Positions 21,715-31,600 of a stretch of 64,000 nucleotides of DNA are shown here, in pieces. Each line of letters starts with the position of its first letter. Position 1 is the first letter of the stretch. Both the position numbers and the translations under genes were made by a program. The notes below the pieces were generated by a model, which saw only the letters and a program-made list of their open reading frames with translations, was not told where the DNA came from and searched no databases. This stretch comes from Fabrea salina. Lineage: Eukaryota; Ciliophora; Heterotrichea; Heterotrichida; Fabreidae. The stretch lies in the NCBI GenBank assembly GCA_022984795.1, contig JALIHJ010000061.1, positions 62,001 to 126,000 of the forward strand. The letters run 5' to 3'.

Positions 21715-23616
21715 TTATGTGAAACTGAGGATCTTAAGGAGTCTTAGTGTCTTTTTAACAGTGTCAGACAGTTCAAAGCTCTTCATTTCGTTCATGCGTT
21801 CTTCGGCTTCTGTGGAGCAGTTATCCTTCATCACTAAGTTCATCAAAAAGTGCGTTTCGTGTCCTTCAGGAATGGACAAGTCCAGTTCGTCTGAGGATTC
21901 TTTTAAGTTCACGAAACTGGACTTATTGGGGTACCACGAAACAGTTCTCCAGTCTTGTTCTTCGTCTTCAGCAAAAAACTCGTCGTACTCCAAGTTCTCC
22001 CTAACTCGCACACAAACCATGTGAGGCGGAACCATTTTGTTCCAACGAGTGCTTCTGAAACCAAAGGTCCTGATATTCATTGAAATGTCCAGTATTGCAA
22101 GTTCTTCTGAGTCTTGGTCCTTAGCTTTTATGTTAGAAGCTGTGCAGTCTCTGTTTTCAGGCAGCAAGTGCACTCCGCACTTTGAAAGACTAAACAGCAA
22201 CACTCCTGGTTGTTGGGGCACTGAGTCTAAGTGCGAAAGTTCAGGAATATTGTTGTGGTTGATGAACTCTAGACACCCTGGAGTGATTCTGAACTTGTAG
22301 GATAGCCTAGGCCCTGTTAAGTCTATAAGCACTTCTGTGTCCGACACAGAACGAATGAAGAAGTATGAGTAGGGGTAGTCTGAAATCCTTGGAAGCAACA
22401 AAGCCATTGGGGCCAGTTTTTTTGTTTTGAAACTAACTACTTTGGACTCTCTGTCTATAGAAACGTCTGAAATGTCTGTGTCTGTCCAAATCGAAGATGC
22501 CTGGTCCCACCAACACAGCTGCAGGTCCTCGTCGCTAGGAATGTAAACATGGCTTTGGACTTTGTAGGACATCCTTAAAGCACCTATGCTTGCCAAAGCA
22601 ACTTCAGATAAGTCAGGAGGAGGATAAGGCTTGGTAACTAACATGTTGTCTACGTCTTTCACAGACCTAAGTTTCCACTCCTTAACGCTTTTAGGCAACT
22701 CAGGGAACCTAAAAATGCTTATCTCGTAAACTCCTCCTAAAACCACGAACGGAGTCTCAGCTAGGTAAGACACTGAGTCGTAGGAATACCACACTGCCCT
22801 CATCACACAAGAGTCGTCAGCGTACTGTTTGGGAATATCAGCGTTCATGCTTAGCCCTTCAAACTCAATAGGCTTAGGTTTGTAACCAGTGTTTTCGTGG
22901 TTTATCCAAATGCCTACTTTAAGGTCGTCCCTTTGAACGTTTATGTAGTTGTCTTTCAGAGGTATTGGCTCAGCTTGCATTTGCTTAGAAGCACCTAAGC
23001 CTTTTGTTTCAGGAACTTTAACTAGGTGCTCGTCTACGTGTTCTAAAATGTAAGCAGTGGCCTCGTCAAGCTTTTTTTTGATCAAAGCTCTAAGCGTGCT
23101 TACGTAGCTAAAGCACCAGTTCTTTTTAGGTTCGTTGCACTCTTCCATGGCGTCAGCTAGTGAGTAGTCAATGCGCTTCACAATAGTTTCGCTTTCTTGG
23201 ATTTTATCCATAACTTCCTGTATCAAGCACATTTTGTTTTCGGACATCAAAGTGATGTAAGAGGTCATTTGGCTTTCTACACTGGGGTCAGGCAAAGGGT
23301 CGCAGTCTAGGAACTTCTGCCACTCTTCTTGTTTGTGTTTTTGTTCTTTGATGCCGAGGAGCTTGCGAGCTAAAGACTCCAGCCAAGGCTGCACAGAAGT
23401 TTGTTCTTCTTTGAGGCGCTGTTCTTCTTCTATACGGCGTTTCTCTTCTTCTTCTTTGCGTATTCTTTCTTCTTCGAGGCGTTTGGCTTCTTCTTCTTCG
23501 CGGCGTTTTTTTTCTAGTTCTTCTTGGATTCTGAGTTCTTCCTGTTGTTTTTCGTACTCTTCCTGGAGTTGCTTCTTGGTCTTTTTCTTCTTGCCTCCCT
23601 AACTGGACTTTACCAT
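21715..23616 (-). CDS. DNAI7: Dynein axonemal intermediate chain 7 / CASC1 homologue
   Basis: The spliced protein has 628 residues. The ATG is followed immediately by a 15-nt intron; the next exon begins GGKKKKTKKQL and a long charged helix rich in Glu, Arg and Lys. After this comes FLDCDPLPDPSVESQM, matching the equivalent block of animal CASC1/DNAI7 (CDGSPDPSV), and later LGGVYEISIFRFPELPKSVKEW and VDVYIPS-like segments of the same family. DNAI7 is a component of axonemal dynein and interacts with tubulin and dynein chains. The start is fixed by splicing: without it the frame has only a GTG at 23394 and the conserved basic N-terminus is lost. Confidence 0.9.
23599..23613 (-). other. 15-nt intron directly after the DNAI7 start codon
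   Basis: On the minus strand the sequence is GTAAAGTCCAGTTAG, between ATG (23614-23616) and GGA GGC AAG. If retained, translation stops after five codons. If removed, the frame opens as MGGKKKKTKK, the basic start expected for this family. Ends and branch-position A agree with the other four introns. Confidence 0.9.
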
Positions 23617-23630
23617 TTGAATATTATAAC

Positions 23631-24872
23631 TTACTTAAGCATCTTTAAAGAACCAAGTAAAAAGTTCTTGCTAGGCAGGGGACCTGGAGCAAGTACTTTC
23701 AGAGTTTTGTTGGTTTCGTCTACTTCAACTACGTGGACTACTCCTATCACGGGGGACTTAAGCACTTCTTCGTGTGTAAGGACTCCTAAGACTGCGTTGA
23801 GCAGAGTCTCGGTGGTGGGAGCTACTTGGGAAACAATCAGTCCTTCTCCTTGTAAGTTCTCTCCGTAAGTAAGGGCTGAGAGTGGAGTGGAAGAAACTGT
23901 AACTTTGAAAACTTTGATTTCTGAGAAGTTTAGAGACAGTTGGTGGATTTGGTGCTTAGCAAAGTAAGAGTTCAGTGAGTGATGCATAAGTTTCCCTTTG
24001 TACTCCACTTCCAGTGGAACCACTCCTCCTGACTTCCCTAAGTGGATGGGTTCGAAGCCTCTGCTTTGGAGTGAAGAAAGCAGTCTTTCTTGTTCTATTA
24101 CCAAAACAAAGTTGGTTTGGAAAGCGTCTATCACAAAGTTAAGTATGCTTTCACACAAGTTAAGGTCCAAAAAAGGCGGGAAGTTAATGATGCACCCACT
24201 TGCGTAGGAGTTGTTTCTGGGGTCGAAGCTTTCTTTGTAGTTTTCTTGACAAAACTGGAGTTCGTTTTCCACACGCTGATTCACGTGGGCAACCAATTCG
24301 TTAATTAAGGGCTTGAATAACTCAGTTGTGCTGAAGTTGATTGAAGTGTGTCCGTAGTAATAAGCTAGTACAGGGTCCCAAGTGTTGTGGTAGTAACTTG
24401 CTGCTGATATACAGCCAGGCAAAAACATCTCGTTGTTAGTCACATCCAACTCTACAAACGTAGGTCTCCAGCCGCACTTAGAAGCGTAATTAAGAAGTAT
24501 CTTGCAAAGAGTGCTTTTGCCACAAGAGGACCCACCTGCCACTATGACTCTAGGACCTAGTTGTCTGTTCCTACAGGCTTCGTACCTAAGGCGATTGATT
24601 TGTCCGTGAGCCAAAAGGTAACCTGGCATAGGTGTTTCACTAGTTGACTTGTAAATGTTTGAACAGAAGCCCCAAGTTTTGAGTTTGCAGCCGTGCCAAG
24701 TGAATATTGCGAACTTTTCAGGTCCGTAGTAAGTGATCCAGTTCCCAGCTGGTAGTTCTTCACCAAACTTTTCTGCTCTTCCTAGTTCAAGCAGCACTGA
24801 CAAAGACTGTTCAAAAAAGATCTCTATTCTTAGTTCTTGGCCTATTTGCAGTTCGAACTCCCTTTCTTCCAT
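23631..24872 (-). CDS. CLP1: CLP1 polynucleotide 5'-hydroxyl kinase / mRNA 3'-end factor
   Basis: This is a 413-residue homologue of CLP1, a subunit of cleavage factor IIm in pre-mRNA 3'-end formation. In animals it is also a tRNA-splicing RNA kinase. The Walker A motif GGSSCGKST lies near residue 110 within PRVIVAGGSSCGKSTLCK, followed by ELDVTNNEMFLPGC, which matches the family's ELDV...PG pattern. The N-terminal beta domain (EEREFELQIGQELRIE) and C-terminal domain are both present. The first ATG is at 24872; a GTG ten codons upstream (24902) is not needed and would overlap the divergent neighbour's first exon. Only 10 bp separate this ATG from that neighbour's ATG. Confidence 0.92.
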   Translation of the reverse strand: MEEREFELQIGQELRIEIFFEQSLSVLLELGRAEKFGEELPAGNWITYYGPEKFAIFTWHGCKLKTWGFCSNIYKSTSETPMPGYLLAHGQINRLRYEACRNRQLGPRVIVAGGSSCGKSTLCKILLNYASKCGWRPTFVELDVTNNEMFLPGCISAASYYHNTWDPVLAYYYGHTSINFSTTELFKPLINELVAHVNQRVENELQFCQENYKESFDPRNNSYASGCIINFPPFLDLNLCESILNFVIDAFQTNFVLVIEQERLLSSLQSRGFEPIHLGKSGGVVPLEVEYKGKLMHHSLNSYFAKHQIHQLSLNFSEIKVFKVTVSSTPLSALTYGENLQGEGLIVSQVAPTTETLLNAVLGVLTHEEVLKSPVIGVVHVVEVDETNKTLKVLAPGPLPSKNFLLGSLKMLK

Positions 24873-24882
24873 TTCCGATAAT
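24873..24882. promoter_or_regulatory. 10-bp head-to-head spacer (CLP1 / E2-like gene)
   Basis: The sequence TTCCGATAAT lies between two outward-facing ATGs. Any promoter for either gene must extend into the other gene's coding DNA. No separate TATA element can be distinguished. Confidence 0.6.
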
Positions 24883-26199
24883 ATGGAAAGTACCGATTCC
24901 ACCCAGATACAGCAAAAGCGCTTAGAAAAAGGTAAGCCCTAAACAGAAATCTCTATGGTTTCTGAACTTCCTTCAGAGTACCAAGTCGGCCACAAAACAA
25001 CTCCTTTTGGAATAGTAATTGAAGTTGAACTCCTCGACTCAGAGTTAACTGAGTTCTCAGGCTCCTACAAGTTCAGTCTTTACCTCGAAGAAGGGTTTCC
25101 TTTCCACGCTCCAAAACTCTTTTGTGAAACTGTTAGTAACTTCCCTTCCATTGCAGACGGCAGGGACTTGTTTTCAGAAATAACAAGAGAGCAGTGGAAA
25201 CCTAACATCACCTGTGTGGATGTTATCCAGTTGCTTCCTGGGTTCCTTAAGAAGCTAAAAACACTTTCTAGAGAAGAAGTCCAAAACTTAGGAAACTTCA
25301 AATTGGGCAGCTACATGCACTTGAATCTGTGGGAGCACAAACCTAACATGGGAAAGTTCCCCTGCACGCATCTTGACAAGCCTAACTCCAGAATCGTGCT
25401 TGCAGTAACTCACACTTTGATTCTCCAACTTGAAGTTCACCCAGAACACCCAGACATTGGTTACTTGTTTAGCTGGGCAACTCTTCAGTCACTAGCAACT
25501 ATCAAGCGTTCTAAGTCTGACGGGCAGAAACTCACTTTTGACTGGAAAGCTATAGGGGAGAACCCTCCTTACTCACAAGAGCTCTACATGCCTGAGTCGA
25601 GTGCTTGCATAAGCCTTATTACAGAGAACCTTCAAAAGTTGGGAAGCATTGTAAATAGAGAAGGGGCTTTGATAAGTGAAGAAGAAGTTAAACCCCAAAG
25701 TTACCAAAAGGTAAACATTTCTGATATCCTTGAGTCAATCACTGTTTACGAAAGCAACTTGGAGCAGCATATGAGTGTGGAAATCGTTAACAGTTTGATG
25801 TCTTTGTACCAGCAAGCCATCGAGTACTTCTCTGCTATCAACGATCCCCAGTACGACTTGTTTTTGGATAGAATGCATTCTTTGTTGTCGAACGACTTAG
25901 TTCAGACTGTGTTGGAAAGTCAAACCGACAAGCATCCTGAGGAAAAACCTCAAGAACCCACCTTTGAAATAGGGGAGGAAGAACTTCAAGCACCTCAAGA
26001 AGAATCCCAAGAACCCAACTTTGAAATAGGGGAGGAAGAACAAGAAGAACTCCAAGAACCACTCCAAGAAGAACCTGTTTTTGGAGAGAAAGAACCACCT
26101 CAAGAAGAAGAAAAAACATCAGAAACCCTGCAATCAAGCTCCAACGAAGAAGACTCCCAAGAACAAACCCAAGACCCTTCTCATAAAAACTTAGAGTAG
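24883..26199 (+). CDS. Ubiquitin-conjugating-like (E2/UEV/RWD fold) protein
   Basis: The spliced protein is 433 residues from two exons (24883-24931 and 24947-26199). The N-terminal 130 residues look like an E2/RWD fold: FGIVIEVELLDSE, then SGSYKFSLYLEEGFPFHAPKL in the position of the E2 beta strands and PxxPP turn, and EQWKPNITCVDVIQLL like the E2 WxPxxTxxxVLxxI segment. The place where active E2s carry the catalytic Cys reads DGRDLFSEI, without Cys, suggesting an inactive UEV-like protein. A second globular region follows (about 140-300). The last 110 residues are a Glu/Gln/Pro-rich tail with a duplicated 19-residue unit. No precise orthologue is recognised. Confidence 0.72.
24932..24946 (+). 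other. 15-nt intron in the E2-like gene
   Basis: The sequence is GTAAGCCCTAAACAG, interrupting codon 17 (AAA-G | AA). It contains an in-frame TAA. Splicing adds MESTDSTQIQQKRLEKEIS before the next Met and provides the N-terminal helix expected in an RWD/E2 fold. Confidence 0.92.
25951..26064 (+). repeat. Two 57-nt coding repeats in the E2-like gene tail
   Basis: The segment caagaaccca(c/a)ctttg... followed by aaataggggaggaagaa starts at about 25951 and again at about 26008, encoding QEPTFEIGEEE and QEPNFEIGEEE. The near-identity at nucleotide level suggests a recent in-frame duplication in a disordered acidic tail. Confidence 0.75.
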
Positions 26200-26240
26200 A
26201 CTGTTTAATCAACACGCTAATTCATACTTGGTGTAAATAA

Positions 26241-27080
26241 ATGCTAGAAAGCAACAAAGAAAACATAAACCCGCAAAAACCACACCACAAGAAACCACAA
26301 CAGAGCACCTCCTTTTTTCTAGACTTGTACTCAAATGACATTTTCAATTACTTACAAAAATTAGAATCTAGATATAAAGTGAATCCTAACTACTTAACTC
26401 AAAAACTCCATATCAACGACAAAATGAGAGCTATTGTGGTTGACTGGATGACAGAAGTTCACTTTAAGTTCAACCTAATGCCTGAAACTCTTTTCTTGGG
26501 AGTCAACTTACTAGACAGACACTTAGAAAACTCAGAAACTCCTAGAAACAAACTCCAACTCGTAGGAGTAGTAGCTTTGGAACTTGCGTGTAAGTTCGAA
26601 GAAGTCCTTGCACCCCAGATTTCAGACTTTATTTATATCTCAGACAAAGCGTGCACTCGGGAACAAATTCTCCAAATGGAGTTAGAACTCCTAAAAACCA
26701 CTTCTTACAACCTTTCAGTCCCTACTTGTTACTGCTTCCTCCAAAGGTACTCGCGCTTGCAAGGAATCACTAAAAAAGGCTTTTACTTAGGGTGTTACTT
26801 ACTAGAACTCTCGTTAACAGAGACTAAAATGCTTAAGTACTCACCTTCAGAATTAGCCGGAGGTGCTTTGTTCCTAAGTAACAAAATACTTGGAAACGAC
26901 CCTTGGCCCTGTGTACTTCTAAGACATACTCCCTACAACACTGACTGCTTGAAAAAATGTGCCCGAGAACTGTGCATTTTGTTAACTAAGTCTAAAAAGT
27001 CCAAGTTCCAAGCCGTTCGGAACAAGTACAAGCAAGACAACTACTACTCAGTAGCTAAAATCAAGGTTTTTTTCAGGTAA
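26241..27080 (+). CDS. Mitotic-type (A/B) cyclin
   Basis: This is a 279-residue cyclin. The first cyclin box carries KMRAIVVDWMTEVHFKFNL, the standard A/B-cyclin MRAILVDWLxEV motif, followed by LFLGVNLLDRHL and LVGVVALELACKFEE. The second box follows with PSELAGGALFLSNKIL. The N-terminus is short and holds KENINPQK, but I see no convincing RxxL destruction box. The partner should be a CDK controlling the cell cycle. Length is shorter than animal cyclin B because the N-terminal region is reduced. Flanked by 41- and 46-bp gaps. Confidence 0.93.
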   Translation: MLESNKENINPQKPHHKKPQQSTSFFLDLYSNDIFNYLQKLESRYKVNPNYLTQKLHINDKMRAIVVDWMTEVHFKFNLMPETLFLGVNLLDRHLENSETPRNKLQLVGVVALELACKFEEVLAPQISDFIYISDKACTREQILQMELELLKTTSYNLSVPTCYCFLQRYSRLQGITKKGFYLGCYLLELSLTETKMLKYSPSELAGGALFLSNKILGNDPWPCVLLRHTPYNTDCLKKCARELCILLTKSKKSKFQAVRNKYKQDNYYSVAKIKVFFR

Positions 27081-27126
27081 CTTGTAATTAACTAGATAAC
27101 ATAAAAGCAGTTACCGTTCAATAAAA

Positions 27127-27534
27127 ATGAATCTGCCCGAAAAGAGTTTTTACAAAGAGAGTGCAGAAGCGCTTTTCGACCTAATGGACTTGGATGCAAG
27201 TGGGAAACTTGACCTAGAACAACTCAAAACACATTACTTAAGACTGCCCCTTTCTTTCCAGGAAAAGGGCCGAAGAGTTCTCAGGAACTTCATTTTAAAC
27301 ACCCAATGTTTTGAAATCACACGCAAAGACTTCATACAGGAATTTAATAAGGAAAAAGAACAAACCCCACGAGTTTACCTAAATTTAAGTCAGTTTAAAG
27401 ATTCCGCAGAAAGCACTCTGGATGAAATTAAGCCATGCAAACCTAAAAGGAAGCCAAGGTTCATCAAGAAGAGCTTTGAAAAATCTGAGTGCTCCACTAT
27501 AAGCTCTGGTGAACACTTTTCGCAGCTAGCTTAA
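27127..27534 (+). CDS. Small EF-hand-like protein
   Basis: This is a 135-residue protein with one recognisable EF-hand near the N-terminus (FDLMDLDASGKLDLEQLKTHY, about residues 17-38), with Asp/Ser/Lys/Asp at the ligand positions. A second hand-like helix (FEITRKDFIQEFNKEKE) lacks a full loop. The C-terminal 40 residues are basic and Ser-rich (KPKRKPRFIKKSFEKSE). Function is unknown. Confidence 0.72.
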   Translation: MNLPEKSFYKESAEALFDLMDLDASGKLDLEQLKTHYLRLPLSFQEKGRRVLRNFILNTQCFEITRKDFIQEFNKEKEQTPRVYLNLSQFKDSAESTLDEIKPCKPKRKPRFIKKSFEKSECSTISSGEHFSQLA

Positions 27535-27555
27535 GTTAATGTTAATTTGGACAGG

Positions 27556-28665
27556 TTAAGTTTCTTCTTCACTAATGTCCCCAAAAAGACTTTTGATCAT
27601 AGTGTTCACCTCGTCTTTTTCGGTTTCTTGGTCGTCAGGGAGGTTCTCAAGCACTGGCGAACTAAGTCCTTCTTCTATGGGGGCTCCTGTTTCTTTGAGT
27701 TTTTCTTTCCTTGCAACTAGCTCTGACTTCCTGTCGTCCCTTACGTTGATTTCTAGGTTTTTTGGAGGCAAGTTCTTTTTGTTGATGGTGGTTGCTCCTT
27801 TGGGGACTTTTTTCTTCTTTAGTTGGAGTTTGTTTTCTACGCAGGCGTAAGTGACTGTAGGCGGGTCTTCTTGGAACCAAAGCAGAACGTCGTTGAGGTT
27901 AGGGTCGTTTGAGTAGGTGTACTTGTAGTTCCTGAGGTGAGAGAGTTCTTGGGTTTCTTCCTCTTGGAAGTTTTGAGTGTACAAACTCAGTACGGGGTCA
28001 GCTTCTTCGTCTTCGTGTTCTCTAAGTAGCACAAATTCGCTTTCTTCGTGAGGGTCTTCGTCGTAGGTAAGCATCACAAACTCTGTGTGGATGAAGTCAA
28101 ACTCAGGCAGCACGTCGTATACCTTATCTACTTTTAAGTGGGGTTTGGTTGGGTGTGTGAACTCCTGCTTGTCAAAGCCAGCTTGGATCTTAGGAACTAG
28201 AGTTTCAGCGTCAAATTCGTTTTCGACGTCAGGGTTTTCTTTCTTTTGGGTTTTAGTGTTTGAAGAATATACAATTGGTCCTGCTGGCAGAAAAGACTTC
28301 CTCAGGTACTGTGAGCTAGTGTTTCTGTACTTTCTGTTTTTGGCCAAACCTCGCATTTTTTCAGGTTCTTCTAAAAGAGGTATGTCTTCGTCGTCCATTT
28401 CCATGTAGTGAGTGGGTGGTGCGTAGACCTCTGGGCGCACTAGGTCAACGTTGATTCCTAAGTCCAAAGGCAGCAAAAGGGGAGTGCTGTACTGAGCTTC
28501 TAAAGAAGTCAAAGAGTACTTTGTGAATCTGTCGCTTGGAAAAGGGTAAGCCATGAGTTTCTGCTCAGAAGGAACCATAGGCAAAGGGTTGTGGAACCGC
28601 AGAGGACAAATGAGTTTAGACTCTTTCCTAAACTCAGAAGGCTTCCTAACTCTTTTATCTCCCAT
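27556..28665 (-). CDS. PAF1: PAF1, RNA polymerase II-associated factor 1
   Basis: This 369-residue protein begins like PAF1 proteins: LICPLRFHNPLPMVPSEQKL, then MAYPFPSDRFTKYSLTSLE and LPLDLGINVDLVRPEVY. These match the conserved KYCNSLPDIP...YPF..NRF..Y..TSLE...LGV.IDLI blocks. A second conserved core (RKSFLPAGPIVYSS) is followed by an acidic region typical of the family. PAF1 is a core subunit of the complex that travels with elongating RNA polymerase II and promotes histone modification. The C-terminal tail is charged with Lys/Glu. It is 9 bp from the P4-ATPase gene upstream on the same strand. Confidence 0.88.
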   Translation of the reverse strand: MGDKRVRKPSEFRKESKLICPLRFHNPLPMVPSEQKLMAYPFPSDRFTKYSLTSLEAQYSTPLLLPLDLGINVDLVRPEVYAPPTHYMEMDDEDIPLLEEPEKMRGLAKNRKYRNTSSQYLRKSFLPAGPIVYSSNTKTQKKENPDVENEFDAETLVPKIQAGFDKQEFTHPTKPHLKVDKVYDVLPEFDFIHTEFVMLTYDEDPHEESEFVLLREHEDEEADPVLSLYTQNFQEEETQELSHLRNYKYTYSNDPNLNDVLLWFQEDPPTVTYACVENKLQLKKKKVPKGATTINKKNLPPKNLEINVRDDRKSELVARKEKLKETGAPIEEGLSSPVLENLPDDQETEKDEVNTMIKSLFGDISEEET

Positions 28666-28674
28666 TTATAGTAA

Positions 28675-31600
28675 CTAAGTCCTTGACTCCCCGCTAAAAG
28701 CAAACCCGGTGTGTCTTCTAGTAAGTAGACTGGTGTACTCTGAAAGCGGAATAGACTCTTCTTCCAAGAGCTGCTCTTCTTCAGACTCCTCGTACTTAGG
28801 TTTGGACTTCAAAAGACCCACTAACTCTTCAATGTGCTGTTTTATTGGGTAAAACAAAAAGCAAACCACTACTAGCAAAACTGCTGCAGAGTAACTGTTG
28901 GGGTTCACTAGCATCATATAAGTAGACCCTCTTCCGTCGAAGTTGTCCAAAGTCTCACTTATAGGCAGAGCCATAGTGATTAAAGCAGACGCTCCAAAGT
29001 AAGTTAAGATACTTAAAATGTTCACAAGGATTGAAAACCAAAAAAGTATGTAGCTGAAACAAAGGATTTTGAGGTTACTCACAATCACTACTATTCCTAA
29101 AATAAGGTCACTTGCAACCCACATTCCAAAGTTCCTTCCGTACTCAGAGTCCCCAGAGTAGTAGCAGATAGATATAACTACTACCACTGCTATAGCAAAT
29201 GCCTGCAAAGTAGCTTCTATAATCCACTTCCAAAAGATCTCTGTTTTGAAAAGTAAGTTGTCTTGGCCTAGTCTGTAAAGCCTAGGAGTCTTTTCGAGCT
29301 TGCTGTAATCAATCACTCTGTCAAATATTGCGTAAAAGAATATCGGAAAAAACGCAAAACTCACGTTAAAAAAGTTATAAGTCCACATGTTATAAAGGAT
29401 CTGTCCCGAAAACGCACTGAATATGCCGTAAAAAAACAAAGGCATCACCAACAACACGTTTTTATAAAAGTTGTAACATATCAAGTTAGCGTTTCTTCTG
29501 TAACTTTCTTCTCCGTGGACAAACATAAGTCTCTGCAAAAACCTAAACTGGCCAATCGAGTAGTCAGAAGCCCTTGCAGCTTGGTTCCCTTCAAGTCCAG
29601 CAATCCCTACCCCTACGTGGGCTGAGTTAATCATGTTCACGTCATTGGCCCCGTCGCCAATAGCCAGTGTGCGGACTTCTTTTTTGGTTTCTTTGACTAA
29701 GTTAACGATGTCTGACTTCTGCTGAGGACTCACTCTGCAGGCCAGGACCACCTCTACTTTATCTAGAAGCTGCACAAACTTCCCCATCAAGTTCGAAGTT
29801 GTGATCTGCACTAAAGAGTCTCCTGAAACTACCAACGCGAACTTAGAGTACTGTTCTGAGTTAACAAATATAAAAGCTTCGTGGAGTTGGTACTTCACTC
29901 CGTTAATGTAGTTTGCTTCAATCACAGCTCTTCCCATTTCGTTTGAAAGCAAAGCGCAGGAATAACCTATGTTAATTGCTGTCTCTATTTTGTCTCCAGT
30001 CAGTAGCCAAACTTTGCATCCAGCTTCTTTCAAAGCTGCTATAGTTTCAGGGACTCTTTCTTGGAGTTTGTCTTCTATTGCTGTTACTCCTAGTAAGTCC
30101 ATACTGTGTTCTATTTCTTCTGCTACTTTTTCAATACGGGCTTCTCTGTTTTGGATGTCACTCTGGGCTTCTGAGAACTTTCGGCTCCACTCAACGTAGT
30201 ACTGGGGGTCTATTTCCTTAGCAGCTATTACAAGCGTTCTAAGGCCTTCACTAGCAAAGGATTCTAGCTGGTGCCAGCTTTCTTCAACTACTTGTGACTC
30301 GTTAATTCGAGGCAGAAGCACACTGTCTGCTCCTTTGCACAAAAGCATTATTTTGCCGTTGGGGTACTCAGCCACCACAGACATTCTTTTGCGTGCACTT
30401 GTGAACTCAAGCACGTTAAGGATCTTGACTGTAACTTGCTCTCCTTGCAAGTTTAAAATCACCCCTTGCTCTTCGTCCCGGCCTAGAAGTTCCACTCCAA
30501 AGTACTTAGCGCCTGAGACCAGTGCTAGTTCGTCAGGCGAAGAAGCATTGTACTTAATTTCTTCAGAACTCTCCTCAGTAATAATAGTGTGGCAAGAAGC
30601 CAAGTGCATTAAAAAGTCCCTAGCTTCTTCTGTGGAAGGGTCGAACTCAGAATCGCAAAAGTCAACGTTTTGAACCTTTTCACTGGGTTCCATGCGTCTA
30701 TCCGTGCCATAAGCTACTCCTTTCAAAGAAAACTTTCTGAACTCCATTATGTTGCAGGTGACAGTTCCGGTTTTGTCTGAAAAAACGTAGTGGATTTGGC
30801 CCAGTTCTTCATTGAGGTTGGATGCTTGCACCTTAGTAGGAGTGTCTGTTTCCTCGTGGTACATTTCTTTGTCCCAAGCAATGAACACTGCCTGGAAGAA
30901 CTTAACTATTTCCAAAGTCACTATAAGTGAAATAGGCACAAAGTTAGTAAATATAAGCATCCAGGAAAAAAAGTTCAATATAAACACCACTACTATTTGT
31001 TCTTGGGCTTCGTCAAGTTCTAAGTACTGCTCAGTGTCTGCTTCTGTCAAAAGGAACCAAACACTGTAGACAAGCCCACAGAAAAAACACAAAATGCACT
31101 GCAAAATAAAGATGTACACTATTTGCTTGTTCATTTGTTCTTCAAGCCAAGAAAACTTTCCTTTCGAAGAAGTTGAGTTCAGCATAATCTTAGTTTCGTG
31201 CCCAGTGTACACAACCACTCCAAGAATCCAGTAAGTGTTTTTAAGTGAACTTCCTCTTAAAAGCAACTGTTCACTCGAGACTGGAAAGCTGTTGCCATAA
31301 GCCTGTATGACTCCTCTGAAGTCGTAAATCAAACTGTTGGGCAACTCGGACTCCACTTCTGCTTGCAAGTTGCCAGGGTTCTCTTCACTCAACTCACTCA
31401 TGAACCTGTGCAAAGCTACTTTCTGCTTTAAGTTAGTTTCTCCGTCCAAGTTCTTAGTTTCGACGTAACAAATTCCTTTAGGGAAACTACTTACTAGTAG
31501 CAATATATCGGCAGGGAAGTACTCGTCTTGGGAGACCTTAACTAAGTCGCCCACTTCAACGTTTTGCCACTTGACCTGTTCCCAGGCGTTGTTTTTCCAA

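Noticed and set aside
21320-22024. 234-codon open frame on the plus strand
   Set aside because: It lies antisense across the RCC1 and DNAI7 genes, is Ser/Phe/Leu-rich as expected from reversed Glu/Lys codons, and has no recognisable domain.
24873-24902. GTG start for CLP1 at 24902
   Set aside because: A good ATG occurs ten codons later at 24872, family similarity begins after it, and the GTG lies within the divergent gene's first exon.
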